Below, in pieces: positions 17,630 through 25,500 of a stretch of DNA of 64,000 nt. The stretch's first letter is position 1. Each line of letters starts with the position of its first letter. The DNA is from Fusobacterium varium (lineage in GTDB: Bacteria > Fusobacteriota > Fusobacteriia > Fusobacteriales > Fusobacteriaceae), in the NCBI GenBank assembly GCA_002356455.1, contig AP017968.1, forward strand, positions 3,658,001 through 3,722,000, given 5' to 3'. Both the position numbers and the translations under genes were made by a program. A model generated the notes under the pieces. It saw only the letters and a list, made by a program, of their open reading frames with translations. It did no database searches and had not been told where the DNA came from.

Positions 17630-17680
17630 ATATCTATATATAAAACATCTTGGGGAAAGATTTATATGATTTAATGATAC
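17590..17680 (-). ncRNA. Possible small RNA ending at the orphan terminator
   Basis: On the minus strand an extended -10 (TTTGGTATCAT; -10 at 17679-17674) lies about 80 nt before the hairpin at 17629-17590. The transcript would be about 75-80 nt with no open frame of note. No good -35 box is present, so this is tentative. Confidence 0.25.
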
Positions 17681-18059
17681 CAAATATATGTGACAATTTT
17701 GTTACAAATATTAAAAATATTTTTTCACATAAAATTTTTCTATTACCCAATATAAATTTAAAGATTTTCAATTCAAAAATTAATGAACTTTATATATTCA
17801 AATAATTAAACTGTTTTAAAAAATATATACAAACTAAATTAAACGAGTTTGAGATAGTTATGTATATTAGGGATTATAGAACACAATTTTTTAGGTATAT
17901 AAAATTCCAAAAAAATGTTAAAATTCAAATTGTATAGTTCAATAAACTTCTCAAGAAACATAAAATAGAAAATAATTAGTTTGATTTTATCATTGTTCTA
18001 AAGAATTCAAACTAAAAATAGCAGAGCACACAACTGCTGTTTAGGAGGTGCAAAATTAG
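17630..18059. promoter_or_regulatory. AT-rich leader region of the PP-loop/ParB/methyltransferase module with AGTTTG half-sites
   Basis: Two inverted pairs share one half-site: CAAACT (17830-17835) with AGTTTG (17846-17851), and TTAGTTTGA (17976-17984) with TCAAACTAA (18007-18015). A small hairpin AGCAG/CTGCT (18020-18038) and the strong ribosome-binding site TTAGGAGGTG (18041-18050) follow. No consensus promoter is evident. The repeats look like binding sites for a regulator of the module. Confidence 0.5.
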
Positions 18060-18947
18060 ATGATTAGAATTGGATTAAACAAGAAGCAAAAAGAGCAAGA
18101 GATAATAAACTATCTCAATAGTAACTGTATTGAAAAAATCTATTGCTTCTTTTTTAAAAAATTTCATATTAATTATGATATTGGAAGTGCGAATATTGAA
18201 TATATTGAATATTCTGATATTGAAAAATATAAATATTTTTACAGACTACTAGAAGAAATAAATGAAAATTCTTTAATTATAATAGATGAGTGTATGAGAA
18301 CAAGCAATAGAAACAAATTGATATATAATTGTGCCCACCATTACTTAAATCAAACCTCTCATAAGATAATCTTTGAATATTTCCCTATAATAGAAAATTA
18401 TGATGATTTTATGATACTTCTAAACTTTGAAAACAAAGGAAAGTATAAAGGGAAGGGATTTGATTCCAATTATTTAAAAAATGAAGATATCAAAATGATT
18501 AAAAGAACAATTCCAATAAAAATAAATACTATAAGAACAACAAGATTTATGAGAGAAAGATATGAAAGAGAAAAAAATCTGTTATTTAAACTTCTTGGTA
18601 ACCAGGATCCTGATACGCTTCCGAGAAATTTACATCTTTTGACAGGAGATTTTAAGAAAGAATATATAAAAGAAAAAATTTCTGTTGCAAGAAATAATAG
18701 ATTCAGACTTAAAAATGTTGTTTCTTATAATAATATAAACCTCATATCAGAGGAACCAGAAGTACTCGTTGTAGATTTTCATTATAGAAGATTAAATTTC
18801 AACGATTTTTTAAAAACTATGAAAAATATAAAAGAATTTGAATTTCTTTCAACAAGTTTACCAGTTGATAAGTTTTATATAAAAAGCTATATAGAATGGA
18901 AGGATAAGTGTGAAACAATCTATGATAAAGCAGATGTATTCCAATAA
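18060..18947 (+). CDS. Unknown protein, first gene of a PP-loop/ParB/methyltransferase module
   Basis: 295 residues, rich in Lys, Asn, Ile and Tyr; no signal peptide or membrane segment. A Walker B-like stretch (NSLIIIDECMR, near residues 74-84) is visible but no P-loop (GxxxxGKS/T) precedes it, so an active ATPase is unlikely or the fold is diverged. The strand-acid pattern EVLVVDFHYRRL near 235 may be a second acidic element. No family is recognised. Strong ribosome-binding site AGGAGG. Its 3' end overlaps the next gene by 38 bases, so both are almost surely made together and the product probably works with the PP-loop enzyme. Confidence 0.75.
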   Translation: MIRIGLNKKQKEQEIINYLNSNCIEKIYCFFFKKFHINYDIGSANIEYIEYSDIEKYKYFYRLLEEINENSLIIIDECMRTSNRNKLIYNCAHHYLNQTSHKIIFEYFPIIENYDDFMILLNFENKGKYKGKGFDSNYLKNEDIKMIKRTIPIKINTIRTTRFMRERYEREKNLLFKLLGNQDPDTLPRNLHLLTGDFKKEYIKEKISVARNNRFRLKNVVSYNNINLISEEPEVLVVDFHYRRLNFNDFLKTMKNIKEFEFLSTSLPVDKFYIKSYIEWKDKCETIYDKADVFQ

Positions 18948-20049
18948 AAATGTTCTTGAAGTTTCAAAGGAAAGAATAAGTTTCCTTTTTGATAATTTTC
19001 AAAATATTTGTGTTTCCATCTCTGGAGGAAAAGATAGTACTGTTCTAGCACATCTCACTTTAAAAGAAGCTGTCAAAAGAAATAGAAAGGTAGGACTATT
19101 TTTTTTAGATGAAGAAGTAGTCTACAGCAGTACTGTAAAACAAATAAAATATTTAATGAATCTTTTTCCAGAAAATACTATAAATTACTGGCTTCAAATA
19201 GAATTTAATCTTACTAATGCTACAAGTATTGTGGAAGGTCAGCTTAAATGCTGGGAAAAAAACAAATCATACTTATGGATGAGACCTAAAGAAAAAAATT
19301 CTATTCAAAATAAACCATGGGATATAGAAACTGAAACTATAAGAGATAAAAATAAGGGATTTGGATTTTATGATGTAATAGAAAATTTTCAAAGATTAAA
19401 AAAAGATACTATCTTTTTAGTTGGGTTAAGAGCAACTGAAAGCCCTAATAGATGGGGAGCTGTTGTGAAAAATCCTGTTGATATAAATGGATCTTTTGTT
19501 TACTGGGGAACAAAATTAAAATATGGAAATTTTTCTTTTTACCCTATATATGATTGGAATTTTCATGATGTATGGAAATATATTTATGATGAAAAACTAA
19601 AATACTCTAAAATATATGACTATCAATATAAAAAAGGAACGGGACTGAGAGAAATAAGGGTATCATCACTGATACATGAAAAAAGTTTTAAAGCATTAGT
19701 TGATCTCCCTGAATTTGAACCTAAAACCTATGATAAACTCCTTAAAAGAATAGCTGGAATAAGTATTGGAAATCTTTATGGAAAGGACAGCAAAATGCTA
19801 AGATGTACAAAGCTTCCTAAAAACTATGATTCATGGATAGAATATAGAGATTTCTTATTAGAAACATATCCCAATGAAAATAAAAAGTGGATATTTCAGA
19901 AAAGATTCCAAAAGCATTTAGAAAATGAATATGTTGCAAGACAACAATGTAAACAACTTATACTAAATGATTATGAAAATAATCTGCCTGTAGACAATAG
20001 AAAAGATCCAAGATTAGAAAAACTTAAAAAATGGAGAACAATACTATGA
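18910..20049 (+). CDS. PP-loop ATPase of the phosphoadenosine-phosphosulfate (PAPS) reductase-like family (IbrA/DUF3440-like)
   Basis: 379 residues from a GTG that follows AAGGA by five bases; ATGs at 18922 and 18934 are alternatives. The signature SISGGKDSTVLAHL (about residues 37-50) is the ATP-pyrophosphatase PP-loop; LVGLRATESPNRWG and YPIYDWNFHDVWKYI are the conserved later motifs of PAPS-reductase-like proteins. The length and the following ParB-like gene match the IbrA-IbrB pair known from E. coli mobile DNA. Such enzymes adenylate a substrate, often for sulfur chemistry on nucleic acid or metabolites; the substrate here is unknown. Overlaps both neighbours. Confidence 0.88.
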   Translation: MKQSMIKQMYSNKNVLEVSKERISFLFDNFQNICVSISGGKDSTVLAHLTLKEAVKRNRKVGLFFLDEEVVYSSTVKQIKYLMNLFPENTINYWLQIEFNLTNATSIVEGQLKCWEKNKSYLWMRPKEKNSIQNKPWDIETETIRDKNKGFGFYDVIENFQRLKKDTIFLVGLRATESPNRWGAVVKNPVDINGSFVYWGTKLKYGNFSFYPIYDWNFHDVWKYIYDEKLKYSKIYDYQYKKGTGLREIRVSSLIHEKSFKALVDLPEFEPKTYDKLLKRIAGISIGNLYGKDSKMLRCTKLPKNYDSWIEYRDFLLETYPNENKKWIFQKRFQKHLENEYVARQQCKQLILNDYENNLPVDNRKDPRLEKLKKWRTIL

Positions 20050-20582
20050 AATATATAAAAACGAAAAAAGGAAATATAGCACTGCCTGTTATGAACCCTA
20101 TTATAGTGCCTATATATAAAGTTGAACCCAATAAATATAATCCTAATAAAGTTGCAATTAATAATATGGACTTATTAGAAAGATCTATCTTGGACAATGG
20201 GTTTTGTTTTGCTGTAGTGACTATATATGATAAAAGTAGAGATAAGTATATAATAGTGGATGGTTTCCATCGATATGAAATTTTTAAAAAACATTTTAAA
20301 GCTAAAGAAATTCCAATAATTGTGTTAGATCATAATATAGAAAAAAGAATGGCAGCAACTGTACAGTTCAACAGAGCCAGAGGTGTTCATCAGGTTGAAC
20401 TTATGGGAGAACTGGTAAGAGAGTTATATGAAAAAGGTCTTGAGGATGAAATGATAGCTCAATCTTTAGGAATGGAAGAAGAAGAAGTCTTCAGATTAAA
20501 ACAGATAACAGGTATTGCAGAAATTTTTAAAAATAAATCTTACTCAAAAAGCTGGGAAATGGTGGAGGTTAATGATGATTGA
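20046..20582 (+). CDS. ParB/sulfiredoxin-like domain protein (IbrB-like)
   Basis: Start at 20046, nine bases after GGAG and overlapping the previous stop as ATGA; the ATG at 20031 is less likely. 178 residues. The ParB-like N-terminal fold is shown by VPIYKVEPNKYNPNKVA, LLERSILDNGF and KYIIVDGFHRYEIFKKH, the last being the nucleotide-binding G.HR motif. The second half (LVRELYEKGLEDEMIAQSLG) is a helix-turn-helix-like segment as in ParB. It may bind DNA and guide the PP-loop or methyltransferase partner (inference). No ParA or centromere-like array is present, so a partition role is unlikely. Confidence 0.85.
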   Translation: MKYIKTKKGNIALPVMNPIIVPIYKVEPNKYNPNKVAINNMDLLERSILDNGFCFAVVTIYDKSRDKYIIVDGFHRYEIFKKHFKAKEIPIIVLDHNIEKRMAATVQFNRARGVHQVELMGELVRELYEKGLEDEMIAQSLGMEEEEVFRLKQITGIAEIFKNKSYSKSWEMVEVNDD

Positions 20583-21210
20583 AAAATGGGAATATGGTGG
20601 CTCTTATATAAATTATCCATTAAAACCTGCTGTTCCATATGCTATAGATAAAAATATCATTATGGTCCATGATCTTACTGATGAACTTCCAGATTTTATG
20701 AAAAAAGCAGATGTATTATTTATTGATCCCCCATGGAATTTAAGGAATCTCAATACTTTTTATATGAAAGCCAGACTAATGCCTAAGGTACAAAGTTATG
20801 AAGAATTTTATGAAATACTTTTTAAAAGAATAGGTGAAATAAAGGCAAATCTCTGCTTTTTGGAAATTGGAAAAGAATATCTTGCTGATTTTATAAAAGA
20901 AATGAAAAAACTATATAAACATGTAACATTTTATAACAGTACTTATTATAATAACAGTAAAAATTTATGTTATATAGTTCAAGGAAGTGAAAAAAGACTT
21001 AATTTAAAATTAGATGGTATGGATGAGGAAAAAATAATAGAATTTATCTGTAAAAATCTGCAATATGAGTGTATAGGAGATATGTGCATGGGGAGAGGTC
21101 TTGTTGGTTTTAATTCTTATCTCAATAACAAAAATTTTGTGGGAATTGAATTGAACCATAAAAGATTATCTGTTCTTTTAGAAAATATTTCTAAAACAAA
21201 ATATATTTAA
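20572..21210 (+). CDS. DPPW-type adenine/MT-A70-like DNA methyltransferase
   Basis: Start at 20572, five bases after GGTGGAGG, overlapping the ParB-like gene by 11 bases. 212 residues. The catalytic motif VLFIDPPWN (DPPW, near residue 54) comes before the AdoMet-binding motif GDMCMGRGLVGFNSYL and FVGIELN (near 175-200), the permuted order of beta-type amino-methyltransferases. DPPW marks N6-adenine or N4-cytosine transfer. There is no restriction endonuclease beside it, so it is an orphan or a modifier acting with the other three proteins. Followed by a terminator at 21223. Confidence 0.85.
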   Translation: MMIEKWEYGGSYINYPLKPAVPYAIDKNIIMVHDLTDELPDFMKKADVLFIDPPWNLRNLNTFYMKARLMPKVQSYEEFYEILFKRIGEIKANLCFLEIGKEYLADFIKEMKKLYKHVTFYNSTYYNNSKNLCYIVQGSEKRLNLKLDGMDEEKIIEFICKNLQYECIGDMCMGRGLVGFNSYLNNKNFVGIELNHKRLSVLLENISKTKYI

Positions 21211-21222
21211 TTATTCAAATAT

Positions 21223-21255
21223 AAAAAGCTGTAATCTAAATTATTACAGCTTTTT
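21223..21255. terminator. Bidirectional terminator between the module and the adhesin cluster
   Basis: AAAAAGCTGTAAT (21223-21235) and ATTACAGCTTTTT (21243-21255) are a perfect 13-bp inverted repeat with A- and T-runs inside, shared by two convergent operons. Confidence 0.9.
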
Positions 21256-21261
21256 AATCTT

Positions 21262-21444
21262 TTATTTATTTTTATTTTCTCTATTATATATTTTAAATAA
21301 TTCTAAAAGTATTACACTATTTGATATATCTTGTTTTTTCTTCAATTTCTTTAATTTTTTATTTATATATTTAAAATCCTCTTCAATAAAACGACAACCA
21401 AACAGCCTATATGTTTTTTCTGCTTCTTTCTCATCTTTTTTCAT
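21262..21444 (-). CDS. Small basic protein, possible ribbon-helix-helix DNA-binding protein (paralogue of 22224-22493)
   Basis: 60 residues, very Lys-rich. The pattern GCRFIEEDFKYINKKLKKLK then SVILLELFKIYN aligns with GCRFTEKEYLLIQESLKKLK and KIILNLFKKYG of the 89-residue protein four genes upstream, so the two are paralogues in one operon. A beta-strand followed by two helices fits a CopG/Arc-like ribbon-helix-helix fold (inference). Only a weak ribosome-binding site (AGAGTG) is seen. It lies 11 bp after the FadA-like gene and ends just before the operon terminator. Confidence 0.6.
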   Translation of the reverse strand: MKKDEKEAEKTYRLFGCRFIEEDFKYINKKLKKLKKKQDISNSVILLELFKIYNRENKNK

Positions 21445-21455
21445 AGTATCACTCT

Positions 21456-21818
21456 TTACTTTATTGCTTCAAATATACTGATTATCTCTTCTTGCTTCTT
21501 CATATCTGATTCCAATTCTTTTTTAGCTTCACCATATTTTTTTGCTAATTCCTGATATTGCCCTTTATAAAACTTATTATCTTTTACACTTAATATTCTT
21601 TTTTCTTTTTCTGATATTTCTGCATACATTTTTCTTTGTGCTTCAAGTGTTCTTTCAGCTTCTTCTGCTTCAGCTTTTCTTTGATTGTACATTGCTCTTT
21701 CCTCTGCTTCCAGCTGTTGAAGATTAAGTTCAAGCTGTTCAAGTGTTGACATTACATCTGTTGCTGAATATGATACTGCTGATACTGCCAGAATACATCC
21801 TATTAATATCTTTTTCAT
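21456..21818 (-). CDS. FadA-family adhesin-like protein
   Basis: 120 residues. Signal peptide MKKILIGCILAVSAVSYSA with cleavage expected after SYSA, then an all-helical, heptad-rich mature protein. The segment FYKGQYQELAKKYGEAKKEL and the following ESDMKKQEEIISIFEAI closely resemble the C-terminal helix of F. nucleatum FadA (recalled, not searched). FadA forms antiparallel hairpins that polymerise on the surface and bind host cadherin. The RAGN-like tail of classical FadA is missing. GGGGG lies before the ATG. It is downstream of the giant autotransporter in the same operon, suggesting joint surface display. Confidence 0.82.
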   Translation of the reverse strand: MKKILIGCILAVSAVSYSATDVMSTLEQLELNLQQLEAEERAMYNQRKAEAEEAERTLEAQRKMYAEISEKEKRILSVKDNKFYKGQYQELAKKYGEAKKELESDMKKQEEIISIFEAIK

Positions 21819-21838
21819 CCTGTCCCCCTTTTATTTCT

Positions 21839-22270
21839 TTATTTGCTTTCCTCTTCTTTTATTTCTGGTTCTTCCACCTTTATATATTCTTTTAATATAT
21901 CATTTATTTTATATTTTTCTACTAATCCATTTATTACTTTTACCTTTTCTTCACCAAGTTTTTGATTAAATAAAGCCTGTTGAAGCTGTGGATATACTTC
22001 CACTGTGTTTTTATCTTTTAATAGTTCTGTATTATTTTTATATACTTCCAACAGTTCATAATCATATACCTGAACTGTTTTCTGAGCTATTGAATTAAGA
22101 TAGAATTCTATTTCAATGTTAAGTTTCATTTCCTCAAGATACTTCTTTTCTTCTTCTGTATATTCTCTATTTTCCATCTCTGCAAGAATAGCTTTTCTCA
22201 CTAAAAGCTGTGCAACTGCATCCTTATTCTCTCCTAAAGCTTCCAATTCCTTTTTTGTTAGTTTTATCAT
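21839..22270 (-). CDS. Small SurA N-domain-like helical protein, no signal peptide
   Basis: Start at 22270, which follows GGAGGAAGATA and overlaps the preceding gene by 47 bases; the longer frame to 22321 has no such site. 143 residues, Glu/Lys-rich, mainly helical. The series LVRKAILAEMENREYTEEE, EIEFYLNSIAQKTV, VYDYELLEVYKNN, and a C-terminal KVINGLVEKYKI resembles the N-terminal chaperone part of SurA/PpiC foldases, but there is no peptidyl-prolyl isomerase domain and no export signal. A cytoplasmic chaperone for the large adhesin is possible; this is inference. Confidence 0.5.
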   Translation of the reverse strand: MIKLTKKELEALGENKDAVAQLLVRKAILAEMENREYTEEEKKYLEEMKLNIEIEFYLNSIAQKTVQVYDYELLEVYKNNTELLKDKNTVEVYPQLQQALFNQKLGEEKVKVINGLVEKYKINDILKEYIKVEEPEIKEEESK

Positions 22271-22493
22271 TATCTTCCTCCAAAATAGTATTTCTTTTCT
22301 TTTTTTCAACATTGTTTCCATATTTTTTAAAAAGATTTAAAATTATCTTATTATTTGATCCATATTCCTCTTTTAATTTTTTTAAGCTTTCCTGGATTAA
22401 TAAATATTCTTTTTCAGTAAATCGACACCCAAGAGCACAGTAATTCTTTACTCCACTTCCTAAAGGGCGGCCTCTTTTTTTTCTTTCTACCAT
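22224..22493 (-). CDS. Small AT-hook-like / ribbon-helix-helix-like putative DNA-binding protein
   Basis: 89 residues. The N-terminus ERKKRGRPLGSG has the RGRP core of an AT-hook, which binds the minor groove of AT-rich DNA. Next comes GCRFTEKEYLLIQESLKKLK and NKIILNLFKKYG, the segment shared with the 60-residue paralogue at 21262-21444, of ribbon-helix-helix type by appearance. The C-terminus is charged and probably disordered. A perfect AAAGGAGG ribosome-binding site precedes the ATG, just after a 15-bp hairpin. A regulator encoded inside the adhesin operon is plausible. Confidence 0.6.
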   Translation of the reverse strand: MVERKKRGRPLGSGVKNYCALGCRFTEKEYLLIQESLKKLKEEYGSNNKIILNLFKKYGNNVEKKKRNTILEEDNDKTNKKGIGSFRRE

Positions 22494-22510
22494 GATTGAC
22501 CTCCTTTAGC

Positions 22511-22548
22511 AATATTAGACTGCCCAATTCAGGGGGCAGTCTAATATT
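22511..22548. repeat. 15-bp perfect hairpin between the giant autotransporter and the next gene
   Basis: Arms 22511-22525 and 22534-22548 are exact complements (AATATTAGACTGCCC) with an 8-base loop. On the transcribed minus strand no T-run follows, only the ribosome-binding site of the next gene, so it is not a classical terminator; a processing, stability or partial-attenuation element is more likely. Confidence 0.75.
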
Positions 22549-22559
22549 TTAATTATTGA

Positions 22560-25500
22560 TTAGAATTTGTAATTGAATCTTACACCATATTTAATTGATG
22601 AGTCTTTTTTATGGTTTTCATCTGCTGCTTCCACTTCAAATGTTACTCCCATGTGGTTGGCTTTTTCTATTGTAAGTCCAACTTTTCCACTTAATTTACC
22701 TTCTCTTTCTTCTGGAGTGATTAAGCTGTAGTATCCCTCTCCTCCATTTTTAAGTCTAGCTTTATTTCCATCATAGTTATCTCCAAATTCATATGCATAT
22801 TTTACATCTGCTGTTACTTTTACAGATATATCATTTCCTGCATAGATTCTTTGTGATGCTTTCACTCCTGCTCCTGCCTGTGCGCTGAAGTAGTCATTAT
22901 CTTTAATTTGTACTTCCAGTCCGCCTTTGCTTCCAGCACTTTCTTTAAAGTCATCTATTTTTCCATATTCTAAATCTAAATCTGCATATACATCCAATTG
23001 TCTGGAAAGATCTGTATAGATAACTTTAGTAAGTCTGTTGTCAAATGCTACAGAGTAAGTATTATACTCTCCTTTATTTTCATAAGTTTTATCCAGTTCA
23101 AGTTTTCTCTTAGCAATGTGTCTGTTATATCCTAGCTCTATTCTTGACAGCCATGATACTTTATGTTCATCACTTAGATTTTTAACTCTGTGTGCTCCTA
23201 CTCTTAATGAATATACATCCTCTTTTGATCCACCATCATCAAAGTCAAACTTAGACCCGGCAAATCCTAATGTATATCCATATTTACTTCCGTATTCTGT
23301 TCCTTCTTTTTCTTTCATATACAGAAGTCCCATTACTTTGTAATCATAGTCATCTATTCCTAAAGTAGAATCCTTGTAGTTTCCATCAGTATATATAACA
23401 CTGTATTTACTGCTGTCTTTAGTCAGATTGTACGATGATTCCAGTTCATAGAAAGAGTTGTCAAAAGCTCTGTTGATATCCTGCATTCTTCCTTGAATAG
23501 TTGCATAGATATCTCCTCTTGTTTCTGCAAGTGTTCTGGAAGTTTCCCTTTCGAATTCATCCCCTGAAAGTCCTTCTAAGTATTGGTTTAATCCCATTAA
23601 AATATCAGCATCTCTTCCATTTCCACCACTATTTTCAAGAATATTATCCAATCCTTTATGCAGAGCATCAAATTGATCACCTATTACTAAATCAGCATAT
23701 GGTCTTTTAGCAATAACAAGACTTCCCTTGTCTGTTACTTTTGCAACAAATAAAGGAGATGTTACAGGAGTAAGTTTAGTTCCTGTTATTGTTCCCATTG
23801 CTGTATTTACAAAACCTTCTATTTCATAAGAAATTCCATTTCCTGTTGTTGCAAAGTTTGGAAGCAGTCTTACTTCTCCGCTTACACTGTTTGCATTAAA
23901 TAAAGGTGTTCCAGTTGTCACATCCACATATGCTCCATCTACTATTATATTTCCAGCAGTAGAAAGAGTTCCTCCAATTGAAGTATAGTTTCCATTAATT
24001 TTAATAGTTCCATCTGGTTTGATTTCTACAGCTCCTACATTAGCAGTGGATAAACCACCTGATCCAACAGCTGAACCACCATTTACTATTATGTGTCCAG
24101 CATTTACTGTACTTCCAATTCCTTCTATTCCTATTCCATTGTTTACTATAATAGTTCCATTATTTTCAAATGTTGCTCCAGTTACTACGAGCATTCCTAC
24201 TCCTTGATTTACTGTAATAGTTCCATTATTAATAATAGTAGATCCCATTCCTGCTGACATTCCTACTGTTGTTGCTCCACATGCTGCAAGTGTTCCTCCT
24301 AGATTAATGTTAGCTCCTACAGCATTTACAGCTACTGCTCCATCTCTTACAATAATACCAACACCACCATTATCTATATTCATAGTTCCAGTATTTGTGA
24401 AGTTTGTCCCTGTTCCACTTGCATAAACTCCTACTGAATGATCATAGTTTACTGTGATAGTTCCAGAACTTGTTGCTGTTGTTCCACCAGTAACATATAT
24501 ACCTACTGAGTTAAGATGTTTTTGAACATTCTCATGAGTTTCTCCATTTAAATCTGTCATTCCTACTATTATATTTCCAGTATTATTTACTTCATTTTTT
24601 CCATTAGAGAATATTCCTACTGATGCTGTTCCTAAACTCATATCAGCACTATTATTGATTGTAACTTTTTGTTCTGCTGATTGTTTAAGAAATATTCCAT
24701 ATCCATTATTTCCTATATTCCAGTTACCTACCGATGTAGTTACAGTTCCTGTTCCATCAAATTTATAGATACCCACTGACTTGTTGCCAATAGTCATATC
24801 ACCTGTATATGTTATATTCCCATTACCTTCGCTTACAACCCCTATACTTGTATCTGCTCCAGTAGATATATCTCCTATAACATTTGAATTTATATTTTTT
24901 GCATACACTCCTATAGAATTTCCACTTCCAAGTGTTATTCCAGAAGTCATTGTCAAATTGATATTTTCTGTTCCATTGCCTGTACCAGTTCCATATACAC
25001 CAACTCCATTATCTCCTACAGTCATTGTAGTTCCAGTTTGGGTAATTGATCCTCCATTTAAATCTTTTCCATAGATTCCAATACTGTTATTTCCAACTGA
25101 AACATTTCCTGTTCCTGCATATAACCCTTTATCCATGAATACTCCCACTGAAGAATATTTCATTGGGTCTAATGAATCTGATGAAGTTGGTGCAGCAACT
25201 GTTATGTTATTATTAACTGTAATCTGGCTATTTTCACCATATATACCAATATTATTATCTCCTCCTGCTACAATAGACACAGATCCTGCTACTGTAAGAT
25301 TAGAGTTTCCTTTTGCCATTACTCCTACCTGATTTGTTGTTCCTGTTCCTCCAATAGAAATTCCTCCAGCAGTTGTTCCTGTTGAATTATTCAACACCAT
25401 TCCAATAGTATAACTTCCTGTTTGAGTAATTATTGGAGCTGCCCCAAGTGCTGCCACTCCATCATAATAAACTCCCATAGAATATTCAGAACTATTTCCT

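Noticed and set aside
20046-20582. Chromosome or plasmid partition (ParB) role for the ParB-like gene
   Set aside because: No ParA, no parS-like 16-mers nearby, and it is coupled to PP-loop and methyltransferase genes.
18060-21210. Complete Dnd/Ssp phosphorothioate system
   Set aside because: The PP-loop protein recalls DndC, but no DndA, DndD, DndE or restriction partners are present, and the gene order matches an IbrA/IbrB-like pair instead.
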